DNA from: Leadbetterella sp.
GTDB lineage: Bacteria > Bacteroidota > Bacteroidia > Cytophagales > Spirosomataceae
NCBI GenBank assembly: GCA_019638185.1
Contig: JAHBUH010000022.1
Coordinates: 1-64,000, forward strand
Direction of reading: 5' to 3'
DNA: 64,000 bases
Shown here: piece after piece, positions 33,768 to 42,215 of the stretch
Position numbering within the stretch: position 1 is the first letter of the stretch
Layout: every line of letters starts with the position of its first letter
The notes under the pieces: generated by a model
What the model saw: only the letters and a program-made list of their open reading frames with translations
The model's database searches: none
What the model was told of the DNA's origin: nothing
Translations under genes and position numbers: made by a program

Positions 33768-34499
33768 ATGAATGAAATCTTAAATAATATGGGCGGTATC
33801 CGGGAAAGAATCAATACCGCCTGCCGGGAAGCCGGCCGTGACCCCGGCGAAGTAAAACTGCTGCTGGCCACGAAAACCGTTCCGCCCGAACGGATCAGAG
33901 TAGCATTACAGGCCGGAGAGACCCTGATTGCCGAAAATAAAGTGCAGGAGCTCAGGGAGAAGTACGAGGCACTGAAAGACGTACTGCATACCAATCATTT
34001 TATCGGGCACCTCCAAACCAACAAGATCAAAGACCTCCTCAGATATGACGTTTCCTGTCTGCAGTCGCTCGACCGTTGGGAACTGGCCGAAAAGCTGCAT
34101 CAGCGCCTGCAGTCGGAAAATAAAACCCTTGACGTGCTGATCCAGGTCAATACTTCCGGCGAGGAAAGTAAATTCGGGGCTGCTCCTGACCAGGTGATCC
34201 CCTTGGTAAAACAGGTAGCGCAGCTGGAAACCCTGAAGATCAAAGGCCTGATGACCATCGGTCTATTCAGTGCGGATATCGAAAAAGTACGTCCCTGTTT
34301 CCGCCTGCTCAAAGATATACAGCAACAGATCACCGCCTTAAAGATCCCGGGAGTGGAAATGCGGGAATTGTCGATGGGGATGAGCGGCGACCTGGAAACC
34401 GCCATTGCGGAAGGAGCCACTATCGTGCGGGTAGGTACAGCAATTTTTGGTCAGAGAGCTACACCAGACAGTTATTATTGGAACGAAAACGCCCGCTAA
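33768..34499 (+). CDS. yggS: YggS/PLPBP family pyridoxal phosphate homeostasis protein
   Basis: 243 residues. The PLP lysine is in LLLATKTVPPERI. Other landmarks: IAENKVQEL, HFIGHLQTNKIKDLL, VLIQVNTSGEESKFG, IKGLMTIG, and RELSMGMSGDLETAIAEGATIVRVGTAIFG. The last is the family's PLP phosphate-binding region. It is a single-domain TIM barrel that buffers PLP in the cytoplasm, slightly longer than E. coli YggS. It precedes moaC by 25 bases. Confidence 0.95.
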   Translation: MNEILNNMGGIRERINTACREAGRDPGEVKLLLATKTVPPERIRVALQAGETLIAENKVQELREKYEALKDVLHTNHFIGHLQTNKIKDLLRYDVSCLQSLDRWELAEKLHQRLQSENKTLDVLIQVNTSGEESKFGAAPDQVIPLVKQVAQLETLKIKGLMTIGLFSADIEKVRPCFRLLKDIQQQITALKIPGVEMRELSMGMSGDLETAIAEGATIVRVGTAIFGQRATPDSYYWNENAR

Positions 34500-34524
34500 A
34501 CTTTTATAATAAGAAACAGCACCC

Positions 34525-35001
34525 ATGTCAGATTTTACCCATTTAAAGAAAGACGGCCGGCCGGCCATTGTAGACGTCAGTGCCAAGAAGGTCAGCCGGA
34601 GAAAAGCCGTAGCCCAGGCCGGCATGACCCTGCCCGAAAAAGTTTTGCAGGCCCTTCAGCAAGACGATTTCAGAACCGGTAAAGGCGCGGTTTTCCAGAC
34701 GGCCATCATTGCCGGGATTATGGCGGCCAAAAAAACGGGGGAACTGATCCCGCTCTGTCACCCCATCGGCCTGGAAAACTGCGAAATAACGATTGCGGTT
34801 AACGATGAAAACGAGCTCACCATCCGCTGTACGGCCGAAGTGGAAGCCAAGACGGGGGTGGAAATGGAAGCCATGACCGGGGCATCAGTGGCGGCACTTA
34901 CCGTATACGATATGTGCAAGGCCCTCAGCCATGATATTGTGATCAAAGAAATTAAGCTGATGGAAAAAACAGGCGGAAAAAATGATTTCAGAAGAGACTG
35001 A
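34525..35001 (+). CDS. moaC: Cyclic pyranopterin monophosphate synthase MoaC
   Basis: 158 residues. Converts the MoaA product to cyclic pyranopterin monophosphate. Motifs: MSDFTHLKKDGRPAIVDVS, KGAVFQTAIIAGIMAAKKTG, LIPLCHPIGLENCEI, VEAKTGVEMEAMTGASVAAL and YDMCKALSHDIVIKEIKLM. Complete and normal in length. It overlaps the MobA-like gene by 20 bases. Confidence 0.97.
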   Translation: MSDFTHLKKDGRPAIVDVSAKKVSRRKAVAQAGMTLPEKVLQALQQDDFRTGKGAVFQTAIIAGIMAAKKTGELIPLCHPIGLENCEITIAVNDENELTIRCTAEVEAKTGVEMEAMTGASVAALTVYDMCKALSHDIVIKEIKLMEKTGGKNDFRRD

Positions 35002-35581
35002 CATACACGGGCTTAACGGGCTGGTGCTGGCCGGCGGAAAAAGCCTGCGCATGGGACAAGCCAAAGACAGGATGAAATGGCACGGCAAAGAGCAGCGTTA
35101 CCATGCCGCAGACCTGCTGAAAAAGTTCTGCCGTGAAGTCTTCATTTCCTGCCGCTTTGACCAGGCAGGCGAAATCGATACAGACTACACGGCACTTCCC
35201 GATACCTTTCTGAACCTGGGCCCTGTGGGCGGGATTTTGTCGGCCCTGCGTTCGCAGCGCAGTAAAGCCTGGCTGGTAGTGGCCTGCGACCTGCCGCTGC
35301 TGAATGAGGCAACCTTGCAATTCCTTATCCGGCATCGCAATCCCCGAAAAATCGCCACCACCTATGAAAGCCCCTTTGATGGAAAACCTGAACCGCTGAT
35401 CACCATCTGGGAACCGCAGAGTTATCCGGCATTGTTACAATTTCTGGGCAAAGACATCACCTGCCCGAGAAAAGTGCTGATGAATAACCCGGTGGAAATC
35501 CTTCAAACACCGGACACCGATGCGCTGATGAATGTGAATACACCAGCTGATGCAGAAAAAGCAAAAGAGCTGCTGATGTAA
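34982..35581 (+). CDS. mobA: MobA-like molybdenum cofactor nucleotidyltransferase
   Basis: 199 residues with the N-terminal nucleotide-binding loop LVLAGGKSLRMGQAKDRM and the metal-binding region VVACDLPLLNEATL, as in MobA (guanylyltransferase). The nearby FdhF/YdeP-type enzyme would need the bis-MGD form, which supports MobA over the cytidylyltransferase MocA. The start overlaps moaC. Confidence 0.88.
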   Translation: MISEETDIHGLNGLVLAGGKSLRMGQAKDRMKWHGKEQRYHAADLLKKFCREVFISCRFDQAGEIDTDYTALPDTFLNLGPVGGILSALRSQRSKAWLVVACDLPLLNEATLQFLIRHRNPRKIATTYESPFDGKPEPLITIWEPQSYPALLQFLGKDITCPRKVLMNNPVEILQTPDTDALMNVNTPADAEKAKELLM

Positions 35582-35621
35582 AATAACCTGCCCGTGGAAT
35601 AAAGCTAAAATCCGATACCGA

Positions 35622-36668
35622 ATGAACGACTTGGAGAGATATCAATGCCAGATGGCCTTACCCGGTTTCGGAAAAGAGGCACAGGAACGGCTCCGGAATG
35701 CACGGGTCCTGGTGGTAGGCGCCGGGGGCCTGGGCTGTCCGGCACTGCAATACCTGGCAGCTGCCGGTATCGGCACGCTCGGTATTGCCGATGACGACAC
35801 CGTCTCGGAAAGCAACCTCCACCGCCAGATCTTATACACTCCGGAAGATACCGGCCTGCCCAAAGCCGAAACCGCCGCTAAGAAGTTACGCCGGCAAAAC
35901 CCTTCGGTTAATGTCATGGTCCATAATGAAAGGGTGACTTCGGCCAATGTAGCCGGGCTGATCGCCGGGTATGACCTGATCATCGAAGGAACGGATAATT
36001 TCGAAACCAAAACCCTGCTCAACGATGCCTGCGTGTTAGCCGGGAAGCCCCTCGTTTACGGGGCTATCTATCAATTCGAGGGCCAGGTGGCGGTATGGAA
36101 TGTGAAGCAGGCTGACGGCTCTTTTTCGGCCCATTACCGCGATGTATTCCCCGGAGCTGAACATGCGCAGGTGCCGAATTGCCGGGATGGCGGTGTAATT
36201 CCGACACTGGCCGGGATAGTGGGCTGTATGCAGGCCAATGAAGCCCTCAAATTCTTCACCCGGCCGGAAGAGCTCCTGGCCGGCAAACTGTGGATGATCA
36301 ACCTGGCCAATGGTAAAACCCGGATCATTCAGCTCAAAAAACACACGCAAACCGCCCTGGCCGGCCTCTCTCCCACCGTGCAGCAGCTAAGCTGGGAGGA
36401 GGTTCAGGAGAAGCTGAAACACCCGAGAGTAGCACTGATCGATGTGCGAACCGAAGACAAGCACCAACACTTCCATGTAGGCGGAAAAAACATCCCTATC
36501 GACCAGCTGGAAAGCCGCTCCGCTGAACTGGAACCTTACGACGAACTTATTTTCTACTGCACCTCGGGGAACAAAAGCACCCGGGCAGCCAGGCTCTCGG
36601 CAAGTCTCCTGCCGGATAGTAAGGTCTACTCGCTTATTAATGGGATCTCTTCTTTAAAGCAGGAATAA
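35622..36668 (+). CDS. MoeB/ThiF-type adenylyltransferase with C-terminal rhodanese domain
   Basis: 348 residues. Residues 1-245 are an E1-like fold with nucleotide loop VVGAGGLGCPALQYLAAAG, GTDNFETKTLLNDAC and the catalytic cysteine in VPNCRDGG. Residues 255-348 are a rhodanese domain (ALIDVRTEDKHQHFHVGGKN) with active-site cysteine in IFYCTSGNKST. It should activate the C-terminal glycine of MoaD and may supply sulfur too. The two CxxC pairs that bind zinc in E. coli MoeB are absent. Confidence 0.9.
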   Translation: MNDLERYQCQMALPGFGKEAQERLRNARVLVVGAGGLGCPALQYLAAAGIGTLGIADDDTVSESNLHRQILYTPEDTGLPKAETAAKKLRRQNPSVNVMVHNERVTSANVAGLIAGYDLIIEGTDNFETKTLLNDACVLAGKPLVYGAIYQFEGQVAVWNVKQADGSFSAHYRDVFPGAEHAQVPNCRDGGVIPTLAGIVGCMQANEALKFFTRPEELLAGKLWMINLANGKTRIIQLKKHTQTALAGLSPTVQQLSWEEVQEKLKHPRVALIDVRTEDKHQHFHVGGKNIPIDQLESRSAELEPYDELIFYCTSGNKSTRAARLSASLLPDSKVYSLINGISSLKQE

Positions 36669-36763
36669 AAGCCGGCACTTCCTGCATATCTTTCTTATCA
36701 GGTACTACTATTTTCACACTTTACCGGGAGCGGTGGTGAAACTAAAGACTGCATGCATTACCG

Positions 36764-37126
36764 GTGCTTGAGCGGATCATCAGCCATGCTTCATCAGAGG
36801 TAATACGGGAAAAAGTACTGACGGATTACGAGCTGCTTACGCAAAAGGAGCTGGACCTGGCGCGGACACTTTCAAAAGCGGGCCTCATATTGGGGTTGAT
36901 CGGCACACTCATTCCCATACAGCCAGCGCTGGCAGGGCTTAGTAACGGCGATCTTACCTCCATCGCCAAAAATATGCAGGAGGGATTCGCTTCTACGATC
37001 ATCGGGCTGATTATTGGCGGGGTGGGTTTTATTACGCTCCAGCTAAAACAGCGCTGGTATAGCAAAGACCTGGCCGACCTGGAATTTATTCAGGAACTGA
37101 TTTCCGAAAGCAATGAGCAGAAATAA
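36764..37126 (+). CDS. MotA/TolQ/ExbB-type proton channel protein, N-terminal half missing
   Basis: 120 residues from GTG 36764; an in-frame TAA at 36743 blocks any longer form. It contains the C-terminal MotA/TolQ region: ELDLARTLSKAGLILGLIGT, LIPIQPALAGLSNGDLTSIA, GFASTIIGLIIGGVGFITLQ. The family is normally near 200 residues, and its first transmembrane segment is absent here. Only 95 bases separate it from the moeB-like gene, too few to hold the missing part. It overlaps the DUF2149 gene by 14 bases. Confidence 0.75.
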   Translation: MLERIISHASSEVIREKVLTDYELLTQKELDLARTLSKAGLILGLIGTLIPIQPALAGLSNGDLTSIAKNMQEGFASTIIGLIIGGVGFITLQLKQRWYSKDLADLEFIQELISESNEQK

Positions 37127-37451
37127 AAGACGTGCCAGACGCACAAACGATGAGTCACTGGACCCGATAGCCCCAGTAGCCAACCTGTTTGATTTTTCGC
37201 TGGTGTTTGCCGCGGCGCTGATGGTGGCGCTGGTCAATAAGCCCGGCATGACGGAACTGATGTCGAAAGAAGATTTTAATATGGTGAAAAATCCCGGTAC
37301 GGAAACCATGGAGATCATTGTCAAAAAAGGGAACAAAATTGAGAAATACAAAGCCTCGGATAACCCTGCAGATAAAAGCAAGTAGCAGGGAAAGCGGGTA
37401 GGTACCGCGTATCAGCCAGAGAACGGGGAGATTATTTATGTGCCGGAATAA
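37113..37451 (+). pseudogene. DUF2149 protein interrupted by an in-frame TAG
   Basis: The first 90 codons encode a DUF2149-type protein: a basic start, one transmembrane helix (LFDFSLVFAAALMVALV), then EDFNMVKNPGTETMEIIVKK. A TAG at 37383-37385 stops it. The same frame continues for 21 codons and reads QGKRVGTAYQPENGEIIYVP before its own TAA at 37449. From memory, that is how intact DUF2149 proteins end. It may be a nonsense mutation or read-through. Together with the shortened MotA/TolQ gene it suggests a decaying pair. Confidence 0.75.
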
Positions 37452-37459
37452 ACTCCTGA

Positions 37460-38017
37460 TCACATTTTCTTCAAAACTTTCTCAAACGTATTCAGGTTAC
37501 GGGAGGTAAAAGAATCCTTTAGATTTTTTCTTCCGAGTATTTTCCCGAATTCAGAATCGAGGGTACTGCCTTTCGGAACCCGCCAGTAGAAATGATTTCC
37601 AACGACCCGCCCTTCCTCTCCTTCCGCCTTTCCCGCTTTTTCAAATTCTTCCATCAATACTCTTTCAATGCCGTCAACTCCTACAAAACCATAGATATGA
37701 AACTCCGGATGGGCGTCAAAGGGGCTGTTACTAAAAACAGCCTCCACTTCCTCTTTATCTTTCACAAAAAGGAAGGCTTCGTAGCTGAAATGTTCCGTCA
37801 TGGCTTTTTCCAGGACCTTCCTCAATTCATCCGCCTTTTTACCCGAGGTAAACAAGATATTTCCCGAGGCCAGCACCGAGGAGACGTTTTCCACGTCCTG
37901 TCTTTCAAATACGGAACACACTTCTGCCATTTTCATGGCCGTTCCTTTTACATTGACGCCCCGCAGAAAAGCGCAGAAGGCAGTATCGCGGGTCAATGGA
38001 TCAGCTATTTTTTTCAT
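37460..38017 (-). CDS. DUF1697 domain protein
   Basis: 185 residues. CAFLRGVNVKGTAMKMAEV and VENVSSVLASGNILFTSGKK are the DUF1697 signature, and ARGxN-like DSEFGKILGRKNLKDSFTSR with NLNTFEKVLKKM closes the protein. Function unknown. It is followed on the same strand by a TfoX-like gene; together with SRPBCC- and DoxX-like genes this is a common Bacteroidota neighbourhood. Confidence 0.9.
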   Translation of the reverse strand: MKKIADPLTRDTAFCAFLRGVNVKGTAMKMAEVCSVFERQDVENVSSVLASGNILFTSGKKADELRKVLEKAMTEHFSYEAFLFVKDKEEVEAVFSNSPFDAHPEFHIYGFVGVDGIERVLMEEFEKAGKAEGEEGRVVGNHFYWRVPKGSTLDSEFGKILGRKNLKDSFTSRNLNTFEKVLKKM

Positions 38018-38035
38018 TGGATTATTAATTAAACT

Positions 38036-38383
38036 TCACTTCTTCTTCCCCGACGGCTTTGCCCGGTCATTGAAATTAATGCAAAGGTTCATCCAGAATT
38101 CAAAATCCTTTTGACTCCTGAATCCGGCGGGTTCCACATAACAATAGCCTTTCAGTTCCCTGCCTTTCATGATCATGGGTAAAAAGCCCGTTCTTTCGGA
38201 AAGCTCAGCCGTCATTTCCGGATCAAAACGACACATCAGCTGATCGTCACCGATGTTAATGCACATTTTCCCGTTCACCAGGAACGCCAACCCGCCGAAC
38301 ATCTTTTTTTCTTCCACTTCAATGGCGGGAACAGCGGCCAGATATTCTCTGACCCGGTTGGCAAGATCATCTTCATATGCCAT
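38036..38383 (-). CDS. TfoX/Sxy N-terminal family protein
   Basis: 115 residues with the TfoX N-terminal domain: EVEEKKMFGGLAFLVNGKMC, LMCRFDPEM, GRELKGYCYVEP and DFEFWMNLCINFN. Only this domain is present, without the C-terminal domain of competence regulators, so a competence role cannot be assumed. It lies 18 bases upstream of the DUF1697 gene. Confidence 0.88.
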   Translation of the reverse strand: MAYEDDLANRVREYLAAVPAIEVEEKKMFGGLAFLVNGKMCINIGDDQLMCRFDPEMTAELSERTGFLPMIMKGRELKGYCYVEPAGFRSQKDFEFWMNLCINFNDRAKPSGKKK

Positions 38384-38417
38384 ACTCTAGACGTTTAGAT
38401 TACTCTGCTGACTGCTG

Positions 38418-38795
38418 TTATCTGATAATGGGCAGGTATCTTTCCCGGTTCTCGTAAATGATCCAGATCAGGACGGCCCAGATAACCAGCGCCATCGGAA
38501 GTCCTTCCGGAGCCGTAAAAATATGAGTAAGCAATACCCCCACCATTACCGGAAATACGATCAGTATACCCAGAGCTCTTGTCCTGGGAAACAGGATCAG
38601 TAAGCCGCCCAAAACTTCAGCAAATCCGATCAGGGGCATCAGCCATGAAATTTCAGCGAAAGCGGCGTTATCTTTCACCACGGCTTCCGGCAGCCCTTCG
38701 GGAACCGGGATATAATTAAAAAATTTATTCAGGCCTGCATTCAGGAGCATCAAACCGACCAGCACCGACAGAATGTTCAAAATTTTCCTTTTCAT
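38418..38795 (-). CDS. DoxX family membrane protein
   Basis: 125 residues, four hydrophobic helices: ILSVLVGLMLLNAGLNKFFN, AEISWLMPLIGFAEVLGGLL, GILIVFPVMVGVLLTHIFTA, ALVIWAVLIWIIY. The GLNKFFN and FAEVLGGLLIL segments are typical of DoxX/MauE-type proteins. It is independent of the DoxX gene at 30688. Role unknown. Confidence 0.88.
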   Translation of the reverse strand: MKRKILNILSVLVGLMLLNAGLNKFFNYIPVPEGLPEAVVKDNAAFAEISWLMPLIGFAEVLGGLLILFPRTRALGILIVFPVMVGVLLTHIFTAPEGLPMALVIWAVLIWIIYENRERYLPIIR

Positions 38796-38843
38796 TGTAG
38801 TAAGTTTTATAATTTATGATAGTTCACTGTATTAAATGACCGG

Positions 38844-39326
38844 TTATTTAACGGATCCTACGATCAGCTCCGTCACCTGGTAACAGCTGCGGGCCGGCTT
38901 CTTTTCTCCTTCCACCACCAGGCGTAACGGCCCTCTTGACTCAAAGAGAGGTTCTCCGTTAATCTTATCGGCAATAATCACATTTTTATCCGTTACGGAT
39001 AGATCAAGCTCTGCCAGTGAAAACAAGACCCGGTACCCGTCGGTACATCTCACAAGCAGGTATTTGGAAAGATTTGCCCCATGGACCTCCTTACCGGAAG
39101 GTATGCCGGCTTTGGCCAGGATTTCCGGAAGCGGCACGCCGGAATAAGTGAAGGGCTTCCCTTCCTTGTCCTTTAATACGGCTTCTTTCCGGGGCATCCC
39201 GGCGAGGTCGGAAAGACTCAGCTCCAGCGGGTGTTCTACTTCACCGCTGATCTTCAGTTTAAACCCAGTCTGAGCGTTACACAGCCCCGAAAGAAACAGG
39301 AAAAGAGCAAAAAGTATTTTATTCAT
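38844..39326 (-). CDS. Small molybdopterin-binding (sulfite-oxidase fold) protein, exported
   Basis: 160 residues from ATG 39326 (a start at 39359 is less likely), with a signal peptide (ILFALFLFLSGLCNAQ). The remainder resembles a minimal sulfite-oxidase-type domain: SGEVEHPLELSLSDLAGMP, FTYSGVPLPEILAKAG and LLVRCTDGYRVLFSLAEL, where the cysteine could ligate Mo, then SRGPLRLVVEGEKKPAR. It lies within the cofactor region, downstream of the FdhF/YdeP-type enzyme. Substrate unknown. Confidence 0.8.
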   Translation of the reverse strand: MNKILFALFLFLSGLCNAQTGFKLKISGEVEHPLELSLSDLAGMPRKEAVLKDKEGKPFTYSGVPLPEILAKAGIPSGKEVHGANLSKYLLVRCTDGYRVLFSLAELDLSVTDKNVIIADKINGEPLFESRGPLRLVVEGEKKPARSCYQVTELIVGSVK

Positions 39327-39395
39327 TATTTCTACATTGGTTTTGTGCAACGAATGCACAAATTAGAGTCAGTTACTCGTGCATTATTGACTATT

Positions 39396-41789
39396 TTAAA
39401 TACTATCTCTTTGCTTATAACCCCGGTACAGCATTTCATCCACCTTCTGATAAACCTCCGGGTTATGTTTTTTGATTTTGATCTTCACGTATTTGGAGGC
39501 GGGCATATTACTTTCCTTCACTACATTATTCACCGATACCAGCACATTGGTTTCCGGAAAATAGGTCATGGTGTTCTTCTCAGGTATGGCATAGGATACG
39601 ATGATAAAAAGCGGTGCCACCCTTTCTATTCCATCGTCAAAATTATACAGATCTACCTTATCTCCGGCCTTAAAACCGGCCTTATCAATGTCTTTCTGGT
39701 TCATAAAGACCACCCGGCGCTCATTTTTGATGCCGCGGTAGCGGTCGTCCAGCCCGTAAATGGTGGTATTGAACTGATCGTGGGTACGTGTAGTGGCCAT
39801 CATGTATTCATCCTCCTCCAGGTGGTTATCCGGGATCTCTGTGAGTGTAAACGGAGCCCGTCCGCCGAATTGCTTAGCGAAATCCTGGCTGTCCCTGGCC
39901 CCGTTCGGGAGATAAAACCCTCCCTTCTCACGTATCCTTACGTTATAATTTTCAAAACCGGGAATACATTGTTCAATATCGTCACGCACCGCATCGTAGC
40001 TGTCGTGGTAACGCTGCCAGCTCACCACGCTTCTGTCTCCCAAAACGGCCATCGCCATCCGGCAGACGATCTGCGTTTCGTTGACCAGGTTATCCGAACC
40101 CGCGTCCAGCACGCCTTTGGACGATTGCACCACACCCATAGAGTTTTCCGTGCTCACGATCTGCACTTCCCCCTTCACAATATCTTTGTCGCTGCGTCCG
40201 TACGTCGGCAGGATGATCGCCTCCTTCCCGTGGATCAGGTGGCTCCGGTTCAGCTTGGTGGAAACGCAGACCAGCAGGTTCAGCTTGCGGAGGGCGTTGG
40301 CCGTGTAGGTCGTATCCGGCGTGGCGGAGAGAAAATTCCCGCCCATGCAGAACATCACCCTGACCTTCTCTTCGTGGATAGCTTTAATGGCCTTTACCAC
40401 ATCATACCCGTGCCGGCGCGGCATTTTGAAGCCGTAGAAATTTTCAAGGCGATCCAATTGCTCATCGGTGGGTTTTTCGTCGATCATCATGGTCCGGTTA
40501 CCCTGCACATTGCTGTGCCCGCGCACCGGGCAAACGCCGCCGCCCGGAATGCCAATACTTCCTTTCAGCAACAGGATATTGAGGATCTCCCGGATCATAT
40601 CCACACCGTTCGGCTGCTGGGTGAGCCCCATTCCCCAGCAAACAATGATCCTTTTTTTGAAGGCCATCATTTCAGCGGCCAGGTAGAGGTCTTTGGCGGA
40701 AACTCCGGAGAGGCGGGCCAGGTCTTCCAGTTCGAGATGGTCAAACTGTTTTAAAAATTCGGTATACCCGATAGTCTTCCCTTCAATGAATTCTTTATCC
40801 AGTACTTTTCCCGGATGTCTTTTTTCAAAGTCAAGCAGCAGCAGCTCCAATGCTTTCAGCAGGGCCATGTCGCCGTTGATCCGGACCGGAAGGTAGAGAT
40901 CTGTCAGTTTTCCGCCTCTTCCAAAAATGCCGTTTACTTCCTGCGGGTTATGAAATCCCATCAGGCCGGCTTCGGGCAGGGGGTTGATGGCAATGATCTT
41001 CGCCCCGTTTCTTTTCCCTTTTTCAAGGGCGCTCATCATCCGGGGCGCGTTGGTTCCGGGATTCTGACCGATGATCACAATGACATCGGTGTCATAAAAA
41101 TCATCCAGCCTTACCGTGCCTTTACCGATACCAATGGTAGGCCGCAGGGCCGATCCGGAGGTCTCATGGCACATATTGGAACAGTCAGGCATATTATTTG
41201 TCCCGAACTCCTTGGCAAAAAGCTGGTAGACAAACGAGGCCTCGTTACTGGTTCTTCCAGAAGTATAAAAGGCCGCCTCATCCGGGGATTCCAGGCGGTT
41301 AAAGTGTTCTGCAATTTTTTTAAAAGCGTCTTCCCAACTGATCGGCTGATAATGGGTGCCGCCTTCCGGAAGGTACATCGGGTCAGTGAGGCGGCCCATC
41401 TTCCCGATCTCGTAGTCATCCAGCCGGGCCAGGTCATACACCGAATGCTGCCTGAAAAACTCCGGTGTGACCCGTTTAGTCGTAGCCTCTTCGGCCAGAG
41501 CTTTTACCCCGTTCTCGCAGTATTCGCCCAATGGCGACCGCTCATCGTCCGGATCGGGCCATGCGCAGCTCGGGCAGTCGAATCCCCCCTTCTGGTTCAT
41601 TCTGAATAGAGCCCTGGCGCCCCGCAATACCGTTTTCTCTTCGATCAGGTCAGTAACCGCCGCTTTCAGCGCCGGGATACCCGCAGCAAACTTCTCTACC
41701 GGAGTCAGCCTGAGTTTCAGCAAACGGTAAGGATTTTCGGCATTCGGCTGATGCTTTATTTCCTCCACGATCTCTTTTTTATCTTTCAT
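39396..41789 (-). CDS. FdhF/YdeP family molybdopterin oxidoreductase
   Basis: 797 residues, no signal peptide. The N-terminal cluster site is FDCPSCAWPDP (C72, C75, with C91 nearby). The likely Mo ligand is C207 in NMPDCSNMCHETSG, aligning with selenocysteine of E. coli FdhH (UHGPS). Later segments bind bis-MGD: VIIGQNPGTNAPRMMSALEK, CWGMGLTQQPNGVD, GIPGGGVCPVRGHSNVQGNR, MMATTRTHDQFNT. The physiological substrate of this family is not established. The adjoining fdhD supports a sulfurated cofactor. Confidence 0.9.
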   Translation of the reverse strand: MKDKKEIVEEIKHQPNAENPYRLLKLRLTPVEKFAAGIPALKAAVTDLIEEKTVLRGARALFRMNQKGGFDCPSCAWPDPDDERSPLGEYCENGVKALAEEATTKRVTPEFFRQHSVYDLARLDDYEIGKMGRLTDPMYLPEGGTHYQPISWEDAFKKIAEHFNRLESPDEAAFYTSGRTSNEASFVYQLFAKEFGTNNMPDCSNMCHETSGSALRPTIGIGKGTVRLDDFYDTDVIVIIGQNPGTNAPRMMSALEKGKRNGAKIIAINPLPEAGLMGFHNPQEVNGIFGRGGKLTDLYLPVRINGDMALLKALELLLLDFEKRHPGKVLDKEFIEGKTIGYTEFLKQFDHLELEDLARLSGVSAKDLYLAAEMMAFKKRIIVCWGMGLTQQPNGVDMIREILNILLLKGSIGIPGGGVCPVRGHSNVQGNRTMMIDEKPTDEQLDRLENFYGFKMPRRHGYDVVKAIKAIHEEKVRVMFCMGGNFLSATPDTTYTANALRKLNLLVCVSTKLNRSHLIHGKEAIILPTYGRSDKDIVKGEVQIVSTENSMGVVQSSKGVLDAGSDNLVNETQIVCRMAMAVLGDRSVVSWQRYHDSYDAVRDDIEQCIPGFENYNVRIREKGGFYLPNGARDSQDFAKQFGGRAPFTLTEIPDNHLEEDEYMMATTRTHDQFNTTIYGLDDRYRGIKNERRVVFMNQKDIDKAGFKAGDKVDLYNFDDGIERVAPLFIIVSYAIPEKNTMTYFPETNVLVSVNNVVKESNMPASKYVKIKIKKHNPEVYQKVDEMLYRGYKQRDSI

Positions 41790-41804
41790 AATCGTTCGGT
41801 ATAT

Positions 41805-42155
41805 CTAACAGGTTAAATTGGGATTGGGGTAGTTATCGCTCTGATCTTCCAGGGTGTTGTCAATGCAGGCAAAATCTTTCTCCACCAGCAGCTTTACTGC
41901 CCCTGACTGTCCGCTGAAGCCTACTTTACCGGTATGCACCAGCTCATCGATCATGGTCTTCGGCATTTTCAGCACGATCGTATTTTCTACAAATGCGACT
42001 GACAGCTCCCTGGTCTCCACAGCCTCAATGGAATATAGGAACGGCCGGTCTGTAAATGCCGTAGCAGCGCTCAGAAATCCTTTTTCGCCCAGTTCTGTCA
42101 CTTCAGAGCGGGTGAGGCGGTAGCGCACGGAGTTATCTTTTATTCTGATTTTCAT
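41805..42155 (-). CDS. DUF7009-like small protein
   Basis: 116 residues from ATG 42155; an upstream ATG at 42197 would add 14 residues of unlikely sequence. KIRIKDNSVRYRLTRSEV at the start and DFACIDNTLEDQSDNYPNPN at the end. I recall such proteins as DUF7009. It ends 15 bases before the FdhF/YdeP gene and lies between that gene and fdhD, so it may help maturation or assembly. That role is inference. Confidence 0.75.
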   Translation of the reverse strand: MKIRIKDNSVRYRLTRSEVTELGEKGFLSAATAFTDRPFLYSIEAVETRELSVAFVENTIVLKMPKTMIDELVHTGKVGFSGQSGAVKLLVEKDFACIDNTLEDQSDNYPNPNLTC

Positions 42156-42215
42156 CCTTCTGTTTTTAGGGCCACGAATGCACGAATACTTTTTCACTCG
42201 TGTATTTATGGCTAT

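Noticed and set aside
39231-40754. Plus-strand open frame of 507 codons
   Set aside because: Shadow of the FdhF/YdeP-type gene on the other strand, which has clear catalytic motifs; the plus frame has none.
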